From the NCBI RefSeq assembly GCF_003601975.1, contig NZ_QZWZ01000006.1, positions 124,001 to 188,000 of the forward strand: a stretch of DNA of 64,000 nucleotides. The letters run 5' to 3'. Of this stretch, positions 27,655 to 35,350 are shown piece by piece; within the stretch, counting starts at the first letter, position 1; every line of letters starts with the position of its first letter. The stretch is from Mesorhizobium waimense. GTDB lineage: Bacteria; Pseudomonadota; Alphaproteobacteria; Rhizobiales; Rhizobiaceae. Below the pieces are notes generated by a model. The model did not search any database and was not told the DNA's origin. It saw only the letters and a program-made list of their open reading frames with translations. The position numbers and the translations under genes were made by a program.

Positions 27655-28080
27655 TCAGTCTTTCACCGATATGTTTATTTTCCGTACCAGCCGCTCGGCC
27701 TCCGGTCGGTCGAGATCGATCGACAGCAGGCCGTTCTTAAGCTCCGCCGCAATCACCCGCATGCCGTCGGCCAGCACGAAACAACGCTGGAACTGGCGCG
27801 CGGCGATGCCGCGGTGGAGGAATTCGCGCTCGGTGTCGTCATTCTGACGGCCGCGCACGATCAACTGGTTCTCCTCCGTGGTGACATCGAGATCGCATTC
27901 GGCGAAGCCCGCGACGGCGAGCGTGATGCGCAGCCTTTCGGCCATGCCGTCAGCCCCGCTGAGGCGCTCGATGTTATAGGGAGGGTAGCTGTCGCCGGAC
28001 TTCGCCAGGCGTTCGAGCGTCTTTTCCATGGCGTCGAAGCCCAGGAGAAGCGGACTCGAAAAGGGCGTCATTCGGCTCAT
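27655..28080 (-). CDS. Small heat-shock protein, Hsp20/IbpA family
   Basis: A 141-residue class A rhizobial small heat-shock protein. The N-terminal arm MSRMTPFSSPLLLGFDAMEKTL leads to PPYNIERL, and the alpha-crystallin domain (about residues 35-125) ends with the GLLSIDL motif; a short C-terminal extension follows. It holds unfolding proteins for DnaK/GrpE. ATG 28080 is set by the AGGA site nine bases upstream. Expression is probably controlled twice: by a sigma-32 promoter (28149-28177) and by a ROSE-type RNA thermometer in the leader (28081-28142). Confidence 0.93.
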   Translation of the reverse strand: MSRMTPFSSPLLLGFDAMEKTLERLAKSGDSYPPYNIERLSGADGMAERLRITLAVAGFAECDLDVTTEENQLIVRGRQNDDTEREFLHRGIAARQFQRCFVLADGMRVIAAELKNGLLSIDLDRPEAERLVRKINISVKD

Positions 28081-28142
28081 GTTACAGTGTCCTCTCAAGA
28101 GCGACATAAAGTGGAAAAACCCAGATGGCATTTTTCCCGATG
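28081..28142 (-). ncRNA. ROSE-type RNA thermometer in the hsp20 leader
   Basis: The 62-base leader between the predicted transcription start and the ATG folds into two hairpins. Hairpin I is GGAAAAA/TTTTTCC (28113-28137). Hairpin II, GTCGCTCTTGAGAGGAC (28105-28089), pairs the Shine-Dalgarno AGGA with the upstream TCGCT, leaving a single bulged G. A U(U/C)GCU segment facing the ribosome site with one bulged G is the diagnostic core of rhizobial ROSE thermometers, which melt on heat to permit translation. Folding was done by eye. Confidence 0.75.
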
Positions 28143-28148
28143 GTCTTG

Positions 28149-28177
28149 ATATGGTCTGCCCCACGGCCAAGTTCAAG
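28149..28177 (-). promoter_or_regulatory. Sigma-32 (RpoH) promoter of hsp20
   Basis: On the minus strand CTTGAA (28177-28172), a 17-base spacer and CCATAT (28154-28149) match the alphaproteobacterial RpoH consensus at all defined positions. The start of transcription would fall near 28142. Confidence 0.75.
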
Positions 28178-28223
28178 CCATCAAAAACCCCGCCCAAAAA
28201 GACTCCCCAGACAAGGAATTGAA

Positions 28224-29165
28224 ATGCCCCAATCCCGCAAGATCATCATCGACACGGATCCCGGCCAGGATGATGCCGTCGCCATATTGCTGGCGCTCGG
28301 CAGCGCCGAGCTGGACATCGTCGGCATATCAGCAGTTGCCGGCAACGTGCCGTTGAACCTTACCGAAAAGAATGCCCGCAAGATCTGCGAACTGGCCGGG
28401 CGGCCCGATATCAAGGTCTATGCCGGCGCCGTCCGGCCGCTGGCGCGCGAACTGGTCACCGCCGAGGAAGTGCATGGCAAATCCGGCCTCAACGGGCCGC
28501 AGCTGCCGGACCCGACGATGAAGCTGCAGGACCAGTATGCGGTCGATTTCATCGTCGAGACGCTGATGAACGAGCCAAGCGGCTCGATCACGCTCTGTGC
28601 GCTCGGGCCGCTCACCAACGTCGCGCTGGCGCTGATCCGCGAGCCGAGAATCGCGCCGCGCATCAAGGAGATCGTTTTGATGGGCGGCGGCTTCTTCGAG
28701 GGCGGCAATGTCACCCCGACCGCCGAATTCAACATCTATGTTGACCCGCATGCCGCCGACGTCGTGTTCAAAGCCGGTATTCCGATCGTCATGATGCCGC
28801 TCGACGTCACCCACAAGGCGCTGACCACCGCCACACGCACGCAGGCCTTCCGCAAGCTCGGCACCAGGGTCGGCACGGCGACGGCGGAGATGCTGGAGTT
28901 CTTCGAGCGCTTCGACGAGGAGAAATACGGCACCGATGGCGGGCCGCTGCATGACCCTTGCGTCATCGCCTATCTGTTGAAGCCGGAGCTGTTCAAGGGC
29001 CGCAACTGCAATGTGACGGTCGAAGCCTCGTCCGAGCTGACTATGGGCATGACGGTGATCGATTGGTGGGGCGTGACCAAGCGGCCGCAGAACGCCATGG
29101 TGATGCGCGACATCGACCATGACGCGTTCTTCGCGCTGCTGCTGGAGAGGCTGGGGCGGCTTTAG
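28224..29165 (+). CDS. Nucleoside hydrolase (inosine-uridine preferring family)
   Basis: A 313-residue calcium-dependent N-ribohydrolase. The N-terminal aspartate cluster IIIDTDPGQDDAVAILLAL (residues 7-25) binds calcium and ribose, and further family motifs are VLMGGGFFEGGNVTPTAEFNIYVDPHAA and the C-terminal ..HDPCVIAYLL. It cleaves nucleosides to base and ribose for salvage. ATG 28224 with AAGGAA upstream is preferred over 28125. A ribokinase lies 3 kb away (32312-33220), which would phosphorylate the released ribose, although the two genes are on opposite strands. Confidence 0.93.
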   Translation: MPQSRKIIIDTDPGQDDAVAILLALGSAELDIVGISAVAGNVPLNLTEKNARKICELAGRPDIKVYAGAVRPLARELVTAEEVHGKSGLNGPQLPDPTMKLQDQYAVDFIVETLMNEPSGSITLCALGPLTNVALALIREPRIAPRIKEIVLMGGGFFEGGNVTPTAEFNIYVDPHAADVVFKAGIPIVMMPLDVTHKALTTATRTQAFRKLGTRVGTATAEMLEFFERFDEEKYGTDGGPLHDPCVIAYLLKPELFKGRNCNVTVEASSELTMGMTVIDWWGVTKRPQNAMVMRDIDHDAFFALLLERLGRL

Positions 29166-29174
29166 GGCCGCCTA

Positions 29175-29555
29175 TCAACCGCTTAGCAATCGATAGGTGT
29201 CGGTCCCGTTCTTGTGGTGCTGACGTTCAAGAGGGAGCACCGAACCCACGGGATGCGGCGCTCCCACGTCATCGTCGATGAATATCAGCGCGTTGCTGTC
29301 CTCAAGGCGTACGTCATAGGTGTAGTACAGCCCGCGGCCCGCAGCGGCTTTCGGATTGAGAGGCATCAACCTGATATATTCGACCACACCCATCCCGCGC
29401 TGAGTTGCAACGATCGGATTGTTTTGCAGTTGCACGAAGGGAATAATTCGAACCAGCGCAAATGCGCAAAAGAAAGCAATGCCGATCACGGCGTCGCTGT
29501 ACTCATATTGCAAGATAAGCAAGCGATTCCTAAAGGAAACGTTTAACTTTTTCAT
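29175..29555 (-). CDS. Small membrane-anchored hypothetical protein, paralog of the next gene
   Basis: A 126-residue protein with one hydrophobic segment (about 22-43) and a C-terminal soluble domain that is probably periplasmic. The C-terminal part, around ALIFIDDDVGAPHPVGSVLPLERQ followed by NGTDTYRLL, aligns by eye with the neighbouring 115-residue protein (VLINDDRPHLIDSHVSIERV, then NGFIFYRF). The pair is lower in GC than its surroundings. I do not recognise a family. The ribosome site before ATG 29555 is weak. Confidence 0.6.
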   Translation of the reverse strand: MKKLNVSFRNRLLILQYEYSDAVIGIAFFCAFALVRIIPFVQLQNNPIVATQRGMGVVEYIRLMPLNPKAAAGRGLYYTYDVRLEDSNALIFIDDDVGAPHPVGSVLPLERQHHKNGTDTYRLLSG

Positions 29556-29665
29556 ACTGTATATTTGTGAGGCTGTGCATAGTTATTCAATATGCGCAGA
29601 AAAGAAAAACGAACGCCTCTTGCGATCTTTACGTTCTGCCGCGAGCCGGGCTTTTGCGATCCGGC

Positions 29666-30013
29666 TCATTCTGGAAACCGATAGAAGATGAAGCCATTGT
29701 CGCGCGTGACGCGCTCAATGCTCACGTGGGAATCGATGAGGTGAGGGCGATCGTCATTGATGAGAACAGGCGAACCGTTCTCGAGAAAAAGTACATAGAT
29801 GGTGCCGTGAGAACCCTTGCCCCATTGAGCACTTTTGACCGTTGCGTCGATTGCTTCAACTGTCCGGATCGGACTTGCGTCATTGGCCCAGTCGTTGCGA
29901 GCCAAGGCAAACAACATCGCGAAAAAACAGCCAGAAATGACCAGGCCAAGCGCGTTCCGCTTCAAACCAGCATAAGTCCACGGCATAGACATGAATCCCC
30001 AGCCCGGATTCAT
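29666..30013 (-). CDS. Small membrane-anchored hypothetical protein, paralog of the previous gene
   Basis: A 115-residue protein with one transmembrane helix (about residues 20-40, ALGLVISGCFFAMLFAL) and a C-terminal beta-rich domain with an I-N-D-D turn and a terminal FIFYRF strand, matching the neighbour's architecture. Starts at ATG 29992 or 29986 are also possible because a GGGGA lies between them; 30013 is the longest frame. The two genes lie 110 bases apart, same strand, and probably arose by duplication. No function is assigned. Confidence 0.6.
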   Translation of the reverse strand: MNPGWGFMSMPWTYAGLKRNALGLVISGCFFAMLFALARNDWANDASPIRTVEAIDATVKSAQWGKGSHGTIYVLFLENGSPVLINDDRPHLIDSHVSIERVTRDNGFIFYRFPE

Positions 30014-30093
30014 GTGGTGGCCGGACGGCTGACTTTCAATCAGCCGTCTTTAGCTACAAAGCGATCTAGTTGCGCGGCTCGCAGCTATTGGCG

Positions 30094-30708
30094 TTACTTC
30101 GCCTTCGAGAATGCGAGCCACAGGCCGCCGCCGACCAGGAAGCTGCCACTGATCCGCGACAGCAGCCTGACCCGGCTGGCCGACAGCAGGCGTCCGGCGC
30201 GGGCGGAGGCGAGCGCGTAGGTCGAATCCGACACGGCGGCGAAGATCATGGCGGTGAGGCCCATGACCGTGATCTGCAGCGCATAGTTGCCTTCCGGAGA
30301 AATGAACTGCGGGAAGAAAGCGCCGAAGAACACCAGGGTCTTGGGGTTGCTGAGCGCCACCAGCAGGCCCTGCAAGAAGAAGCCGCCGCGCGGCTTCCTC
30401 GCCGTTCCGTCGGCGTTCAGCGTGCCCTTCGAGCGAAACATCTGCACGCCCATCCAGATCAGGTAGGCGGCGCCGATCAGCCTCACCCATTCGAACCAGT
30501 GACCCATGCCCGCGATCAGCGAGGTCAGGCCGATGCCGACAATGGCGATCATGATGGCGAGACCGGCCTGTGTGCCTGCGACGTTGGCAAGGCCGGCACG
30601 CGAACCGTGGCGGATGCTGTTGGCGATGATCAGCGTCACCGTCGGTCCGGGCACCAGGATGATGACGAGACAGGCAAGCAGATAGGCGGCGTAAAGTTCC
30701 AGCGACAT
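30094..30708 (-). CDS. LysE/RhtB family amino acid exporter
   Basis: A 204-residue inner-membrane translocator with six hydrophobic segments and the family motif VPGPTVTLIIANSIRHGSRAGLANVAGTQAGL near the N-terminus. It exports an amino acid or derivative (threonine, homoserine lactone or similar in characterised relatives); the substrate is not predictable here. GAGGAAA lies before ATG 30708. No regulator is adjacent. Confidence 0.9.
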   Translation of the reverse strand: MSLELYAAYLLACLVIILVPGPTVTLIIANSIRHGSRAGLANVAGTQAGLAIMIAIVGIGLTSLIAGMGHWFEWVRLIGAAYLIWMGVQMFRSKGTLNADGTARKPRGGFFLQGLLVALSNPKTLVFFGAFFPQFISPEGNYALQITVMGLTAMIFAAVSDSTYALASARAGRLLSASRVRLLSRISGSFLVGGGLWLAFSKAK

Positions 30709-30819
30709 GGGGGTTTCCTCGACAGAATGCCGCTATGCGACGCGGCCAAGTCTAATCAATGCATGGGATCGCCGTCGGCGCAAGCCGGTGGAATTGGCAC
30801 CGATAGAACCAGGCTGGCT

Positions 30820-32271
30820 TCAGGAGGCGCCGACCTGCAATGGCAGCGTCGCCTCATAGGCCGCTCCCGCCTTGAGCACAGCGAGGTCGCCGCGCGGCCG
30901 TCCGATCAGCTGCATGCCCATCGGCCGGTCCTTGCCGTCGAAGCCGACCGGTACGTTGAGTGCCGGACAGCCGCCCAGCGTGGCGAAGGCCGAGACCTGC
31001 ATCCAGCGGTGATAGCTGTCCACGTCGCGCCCGGCCACCTGGCTCGGCCAGTGGGTGGAGACCGCGAAGGGAAAGACCTGCGCGGACGGCAGCGCGACGA
31101 GGTCGAAGCGCTCGAACAGCGACAGCAGCGTTTTATGCCAGGACGAGCGCCGCACCGTGGCGGCATGGACTTGCGGCGCTGTCAGGCGCAGCGCCTGCTC
31201 CACTTCCCACACCGCTTCCGGTTTCAGAAGCTGGCGCTTGGCCGGATCGTCGTAATGCGCCTTGAGCGCGCAGCCGCTGCTGGCCTGGCGCAGCGTGACG
31301 AAAGCCTGCCACAGCGCCTCGAAGTCGACATCCGGCACCAGCGCCTCGCTTTGGAACGACGCGCCGGCGAACCTGCCGAGAGCCGCCTCGCAGAGATCGA
31401 GAATGCCCGGCTCGACCGGGAGATGGCCGCCGAGATCGCCGAGCCAGGCGATGCGGCCGCCGACTGCCGGCGTTTGCAGTCCCTGCAGGAACGAGCCCTG
31501 CTTGTGATGCGAGAGCGGCGCGCGCGGATGGTAGCCGGCCTGCTCGTCGAGCAGCAGCGCGATGTCGCGCACATTGCGGCCCATCGGACCTTCCACGCCC
31601 ATCTGCGCATGGAAGACATCGATGTCGGGACCGGCCGGGACAAGCCCCTGCGATGGGCGGAAGCCATAGACATTGTTGTAGGCGGCTGGATTGCGCAGCG
31701 AGCCACCAAAATCGCTGCCGTCGGCGACCGGAAGCATGTCGAGCGCCAGCGCGACGGCGGCACCACCGCTCGAGCCGCCGGCGGTCAAGGCCGGGTCGAA
31801 GGCATTGAGCGTCGGGCCGAACACGCTGTTGTAGGTATTCGAACCCAATCCGAATTCGGGAACATTGGTCTTGCCGATGATGATGGCGCCGGCCTTGCGC
31901 ACGCGCTCGACGAAGAAATCGTCCTCCGCGGGGACGAAATCGGCAAAGATCGGCGAGCCGAAGGTGGTTCTGAGGCCCTTGGTCAAGGCAAGGTCCTTGA
32001 TGGCGATCGGCAGGCCGAATAGGGATCCAGCCTCGCCGCCGCGCGCAAGGTGGGCATCGGCCGTGTCGGCTTCAGCCAGGATGTCGGCGGGGTCACGCAG
32101 CGAAACGATGGCGTTGACCTGCGGGTTCACCGCCTCGATGCGGTCGAGGAAGGCCGCGACCACCTCGCGCACGGAAAGCTGCCGGCGTCGGATACGGTCA
32201 GCCAACTCCACCGCGGACAGGCGGCAGATCTCGCCGGCCGCTGGCACGGCATGTTTTGTCGCGGGTCTCAT
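30820..32271 (-). CDS. Amidase signature family enzyme
   Basis: A 483-residue amidase with the Ser-cisSer-Lys triad: Lys in AIKDLALTKGLRTT (about residue 90), cis-Ser and nucleophile Ser in the GGSSGGAAVALALDMLPVADGSDFGGSLRNPA region (about 163-192). The C-terminal NVPVGFDGKDRPMGMQLIG is typical. It hydrolyses an amide bond; GatA, aryl-acylamidase and indole-acetamide hydrolase all belong here. GatA is unlikely because gatB/gatC are not adjacent. ATG 32271 with GAGGGG nine bases upstream is favoured over ATG 32280, which sits directly on that site. Confidence 0.88.
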   Translation of the reverse strand: MRPATKHAVPAAGEICRLSAVELADRIRRRQLSVREVVAAFLDRIEAVNPQVNAIVSLRDPADILAEADTADAHLARGGEAGSLFGLPIAIKDLALTKGLRTTFGSPIFADFVPAEDDFFVERVRKAGAIIIGKTNVPEFGLGSNTYNSVFGPTLNAFDPALTAGGSSGGAAVALALDMLPVADGSDFGGSLRNPAAYNNVYGFRPSQGLVPAGPDIDVFHAQMGVEGPMGRNVRDIALLLDEQAGYHPRAPLSHHKQGSFLQGLQTPAVGGRIAWLGDLGGHLPVEPGILDLCEAALGRFAGASFQSEALVPDVDFEALWQAFVTLRQASSGCALKAHYDDPAKRQLLKPEAVWEVEQALRLTAPQVHAATVRRSSWHKTLLSLFERFDLVALPSAQVFPFAVSTHWPSQVAGRDVDSYHRWMQVSAFATLGGCPALNVPVGFDGKDRPMGMQLIGRPRGDLAVLKAGAAYEATLPLQVGAS

Positions 32272-32311
32272 GGCTGTCATCCCCTCAAGCTGGCTGTTCT
32301 AGCCCGCAGGT

Positions 32312-33220
32312 CTAGCTGGCAGGTTTTTGCAAGGCGGCGTCGACATCTTTTGCCAGCGGGATCGCCGGCTGGGCGCCGGGCTTCAGACACGCGAGCGAGC
32401 CTGCAGCGGCGGCGCGAGTAAGCGCCTGTCCGAGCGGCAAGCCGGATGACAGGCCGGCACCGAAATAGCCGCAAAAGGTGTCGCCGGCGCCGACGGTGTC
32501 GACCGGGGTGATCTTCAGCGCCGACACCGTCAGGAAATTGTCCGGCGTCGCGGCCAGCACGCCGTCGCCGCCGAGCGTGACGACGATGGTGCGGCCGGTC
32601 TTGCCGGCATAGTCGCGCATCCGCGTCGGGCGGTCGCGGCCGGCGAGCGACAGCGCCTCGCCATAGAGGTCGAATTCGGTTTCGTTGGCGACCGCATAGT
32701 CCGCCTTGGAGAGAAGGCTGGATGCCTCGGCGCGGAAAGGCGCGGTGTTGAGCACGCTGACCGCGCCTGCCGCCCGGGTCGCGTCGAGCGCGGCCTCGAC
32801 GGTCTGCAGCGGGATCTCGTGCTGCAGCAGCACCACGTCGTTCTTTTTCAGCAGGGCTTTGGCAATGTCGGCCGGCAGCACCGAATCGTTGGCGCCCGCC
32901 ACTACGGCGATGACGTTCTCGCCGTCGGCGCCGACCAGGATCAGCGCCGTGCCGGTCGAGGCGAAGCTCTCGCCCACGCCGGACAGATCGACCTTGCCGT
33001 CCTTGAGCAAAGCGAGGGCCTCGGCGGCGAAACTATCCTTGCCGACCGCGCCCACCATGCGCACCTTGGCGCCGGCGCGCGCGGCGGCCAGCGCCTGGTT
33101 GGCGCCCTTGCCGCCCGGCGCCGTAGTGAAACCGGAGCCGCGCACCGTCTCGCCAGGTGCTGGCAAACGGTCGACATTGGCGATGAGGTCGAGGTTGATC
33201 GAGCCGACAACGATAATCAA
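32312..33220 (-). CDS. rbsK: Ribokinase (PfkB family)
   Basis: A 302-residue sugar kinase that phosphorylates ribose at O5. The N-terminal GSINLDLIANVDRLPAPGETVRG and GGKGANQALAAARAG motifs (residues 6-52) and the C-terminal catalytic-base motif DTVGAGDTFCGYF near residue 245 are those of ribokinases. It lies near the nucleoside hydrolase and likely uses the ribose that enzyme releases. AGGAGG lies upstream of ATG 33220. No rbs transporter genes are in the window. Confidence 0.93.
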   Translation of the reverse strand: MIIVVGSINLDLIANVDRLPAPGETVRGSGFTTAPGGKGANQALAAARAGAKVRMVGAVGKDSFAAEALALLKDGKVDLSGVGESFASTGTALILVGADGENVIAVVAGANDSVLPADIAKALLKKNDVVLLQHEIPLQTVEAALDATRAAGAVSVLNTAPFRAEASSLLSKADYAVANETEFDLYGEALSLAGRDRPTRMRDYAGKTGRTIVVTLGGDGVLAATPDNFLTVSALKITPVDTVGAGDTFCGYFGAGLSSGLPLGQALTRAAAAGSLACLKPGAQPAIPLAKDVDAALQKPAS

Positions 33221-33298
33221 GAAGTGCCTCCTGCTGAATGCGCGGGAGGCTAACCCGTAAGAATGCCGGTTGCCAGTCCATCCGGGTGCCGCCTCCCG

Positions 33299-33805
33299 TC
33301 ATTCGCAACGCACCGTGACCATGCCCTGATAATTGCCGGCTGGAAAGATGCCTGAAGATTTGGTGGCGGTGAGGTCGACCTGGATGGTGTGGGTGCCGTT
33401 GGTGACGCGCTGCGGCGAACTGCCTGGGATGTCGGTGCCCGAGCCATCGAGGCGGAAGACGGTGGCGAAAGTGGTGTTGGTGTCGCCGCCGCTTGGCGCG
33501 GAGGTGAAGGCGATAGGTGACGGCGCCGAAACCGAAAAGCAATCGAGCAAATTTAGTATGGAGCAGAGCAGGGAGCTTGCGGTGATGGTGGCGCCTGCGC
33601 TCGACCCGCCCGCCTGCTTGGAGCCGAAGATGTTGATGGCGGGGTTCGGCGTCATCGTTCCCGAGGCGCCGATCATGATCGTGCAGGTGCCGATGATCGC
33701 CGACTGTGCCGGCAGGCAGAGGCAGGCGAGCGCGGCGAAGGCAAGCAGCGCGCTGCTATTTCTTCTTCTTCTTGCCACTGCCGTCTCTGATGCTCCAGCC
33801 TTCAT
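33299..33805 (-). CDS. Secreted pilin-like protein (second paralog of the four-gene cluster)
   Basis: A 168-residue secreted protein. The signal peptide (about 1-36) follows a basic leader and probably ends at AQS-A. The mature part is beta-rich, Ser/Thr/Gly-rich, with four cysteines; the first sits in IGTCTIMIG and the last in VTVRCE. The C-terminus FPAGNYQGMVTVRCE matches that of the 34647-35117 protein (FSAGNYQATVTLRCE), as does the N-terminal CT(I/L) stretch. The fold resembles DUF4402 or spore-coat-U-type Ig-like pilins, which I infer from pattern only. Its start lies 50 bases inside the upstream gene, indicating coupling. Confidence 0.7.
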   Translation of the reverse strand: MKAGASETAVARRRRNSSALLAFAALACLCLPAQSAIIGTCTIMIGASGTMTPNPAINIFGSKQAGGSSAGATITASSLLCSILNLLDCFSVSAPSPIAFTSAPSGGDTNTTFATVFRLDGSGTDIPGSSPQRVTNGTHTIQVDLTATKSSGIFPAGNYQGMVTVRCE

Positions 33806-34265
33806 TGGCCCATGCTGGTGATGTGGCCGGGGGTGCGGCGGCGGTCACGCTTGCTGTCTGGCCATCGGCGCCGAGGCCCATCTTCAGCAGCTTCAGCTCC
33901 AGCTGCAGGCGCTCGACCTCGAGTTCGTAGAGGCGGCTGCAATCGATGCGCTTCGGCTTCCGCCCGATCGGGACCACCACGCGGCCGTAAGTGGCGAGGT
34001 CACTGTTCGATTGGCTGTTGCTGTTGCCTCTGATGACGCCGACGTCGAGATAGGCGCCGCTGCCGGAAACGGCGGAGCGGCAGGTGGTGCCGTCGGAAGC
34101 ATGAACCTCGTCCTGGCCCTGGGGTAAGGTGACGCCGGGCAGAGTGAAGCCAGTCTGGTTCTGGTTCAGGTTCAGTATATCCTCGGCAAACCCCTGACTT
34201 ACGACCGCCCAAGCGGGCAGCAAGGAGAGGGTCAGAACCTGCGATGCCCGAAAAACTTTCCGCAT
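33756..34265 (-). CDS. Secreted hypothetical protein with coiled coil and poly-Lys tail
   Basis: A 169-residue protein with a signal peptide (about 1-27, cleavage after FA). An Asn/Gln-rich linker is followed by a short beta region (SGSGAYLDVGVI ... YGRVVVPIG), a Cys (RIDC), a coiled-coil helix (LYELEVERLQLELKLLKMG, about 110-128), a Pro/Ala segment and a C-terminal GKKKKK. I do not recognise the family. It overlaps the chaperone-like gene upstream by 34 bases and the pilin-like gene downstream by 50 bases. Confidence 0.7.
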   Translation of the reverse strand: MRKVFRASQVLTLSLLPAWAVVSQGFAEDILNLNQNQTGFTLPGVTLPQGQDEVHASDGTTCRSAVSGSGAYLDVGVIRGNSNSQSNSDLATYGRVVVPIGRKPKRIDCSRLYELEVERLQLELKLLKMGLGADGQTASVTAAAPPATSPAWANEGWSIRDGSGKKKKK

Positions 34266-34624
34266 ATCTGTGCCCTTATTTGCGTCTGCTCGCTTGGAAA
34301 GGGGATACTCTCGGTACAGATACGCACTTTACGCTCGGTCGCGCCGTCGAACGGCACGACCACCAGAACCGGGCGCGATGCCTGGCCAGCCAAGAGGAAG
34401 GCGTTCGGCGTGATCCTGGCCTCGACGGGTTGGAAATCCTGGTCATAGACATGGATTTCGACGCGTATGCGCTGGTTATACGGGTTGCCCGGGAAGACCC
34501 GCACGGCGAAAGCGTCGGTAAAGGACCTGACCTCGCCGCGCATCGGCGTCATCGACTGGCCCGACGCGGCAATGGGAACGAGGGCGACAGCCAGCGCCAC
34601 CGCAAGAATTCCACCTTGAGTCAA
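34232..34624 (-). CDS. Short periplasmic chaperone-like protein (single PapD-type domain)
   Basis: A 130-residue protein with a signal sequence (about 1-22) and one Ig-like domain resembling the N-terminal half of PapD/FimC chaperones (FPGNPYNQRIRVEIHVYDQDFQPVEA, then ITPNAFLLAGQASRPVLVVVPF). The second Ig domain of classical chaperones is missing. It uses a TTG start at 34624 with GGAGG six bases upstream; the frame extends farther but lacks a site. Two cysteines near the C-terminus (RICTES, QICGKF) could form a disulfide. It follows the first pilin-like gene after 22 bases. No usher gene is in the window. Confidence 0.65.
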   Translation of the reverse strand: MTQGGILAVALAVALVPIAASGQSMTPMRGEVRSFTDAFAVRVFPGNPYNQRIRVEIHVYDQDFQPVEARITPNAFLLAGQASRPVLVVVPFDGATERKVRICTESIPFPSEQTQIRAQICGKFFGHRRF

Positions 34625-34646
34625 AGCTCCCTCCTTTCGCGAGGGG

Positions 34647-35117
34647 TCATTCGCAGCGAAGCGTGACCGTTGCCTGATAGTTGCCGGCGGAGAAGCGGTT
34701 GCTGCCGCCTTTGGTGCCGGCGAGATTGACCGCGACGGTCGATGTGCCGGGCGCGGCAAGCGCGGTCGTGGTGCCGGTTTCCGCGATGGTGTGAGCACCG
34801 GTGGAAGCGAAGGTCGGTGTCCAGGTGGTGGCCGTGACGTCCGCGGCCGGCACGGTGGTGGAGGTGACCGGATCGACGCTTAGCGAGACACCGCCCGTGG
34901 TGTCCACCTGGACGCTGCCGGCCGAGCCGCCGGCATTGTGGGAGCTCAACGACTGGAGATTGGTGCTGACCGTCATCGTGCCGTTGGAGTTCACTGTCAG
35001 CGTGCAGGTCGCGGTTATGGTGCCGTTGAACAGGACGTTTCCGGTAGCGGCCGATGCGGTCTGGTCGATACAGGCGACCAGAACAGCTGCACCTATGGCG
35101 GTGCGGAAGAACTTCAT
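34647..35117 (-). CDS. Secreted pilin-like protein (first gene of the four-gene cluster)
   Basis: A 156-residue secreted protein with a signal peptide (about 1-23, cleavage after ASA). The mature chain is Ser/Thr/Gly-rich and beta-structured with only two cysteines: one in the first strand (TATCTLTV) and one at the penultimate residue (TVTLRCE), well placed for a disulfide joining the ends of an Ig-like pilin fold. Alternating hydrophobic residues in the last strand resemble subunits completed by donor-strand exchange. It is the first gene of the operon; GAGGTC precedes ATG 35117. Adhesion or biofilm is a guess. Confidence 0.7.
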   Translation of the reverse strand: MKFFRTAIGAAVLVACIDQTASAATGNVLFNGTITATCTLTVNSNGTMTVSTNLQSLSSHNAGGSAGSVQVDTTGGVSLSVDPVTSTTVPAADVTATTWTPTFASTGAHTIAETGTTTALAAPGTSTVAVNLAGTKGGSNRFSAGNYQATVTLRCE

Positions 35118-35226
35118 CGAGACCTCCTATCAAGCCGGACAGTCCGACCCAACCCAAAGGTATCCTCTCTTTATCGTGGTTAATTTAGGGTAAACTTAAA
35201 TAGTATTGATTCGGCGTAACAAAGAA

Positions 35227-35256
35227 AACCGGCGAAACCACAGGTTGTCGCCGGTT
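35227..35256 (-). terminator. Rho-independent terminator of the Ada-like gene
   Basis: A stem AACCGGCGA / TCGCCGGTT (9 bp) extended by AACC / GGTT with one bulge, followed on the minus strand by TTTTCTTT. It lies between the Ada-like stop (35351) and the start of the pilin-like operon. Confidence 0.7.
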
Positions 35257-35350
35257 GTATCGCTTCTAATCGCTGAAGAATAATTATAGGAATACTTGTT
35301 GATACTGCTATCTGCGGTTTTATGCAACAGAAACGGAAAAAATCGACATT

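Noticed and set aside
30070..32022. A 650-codon plus-strand frame antisense to the LysE exporter and amidase
   Set aside because: Same antisense signature; the minus-strand genes carry clear catalytic motifs.
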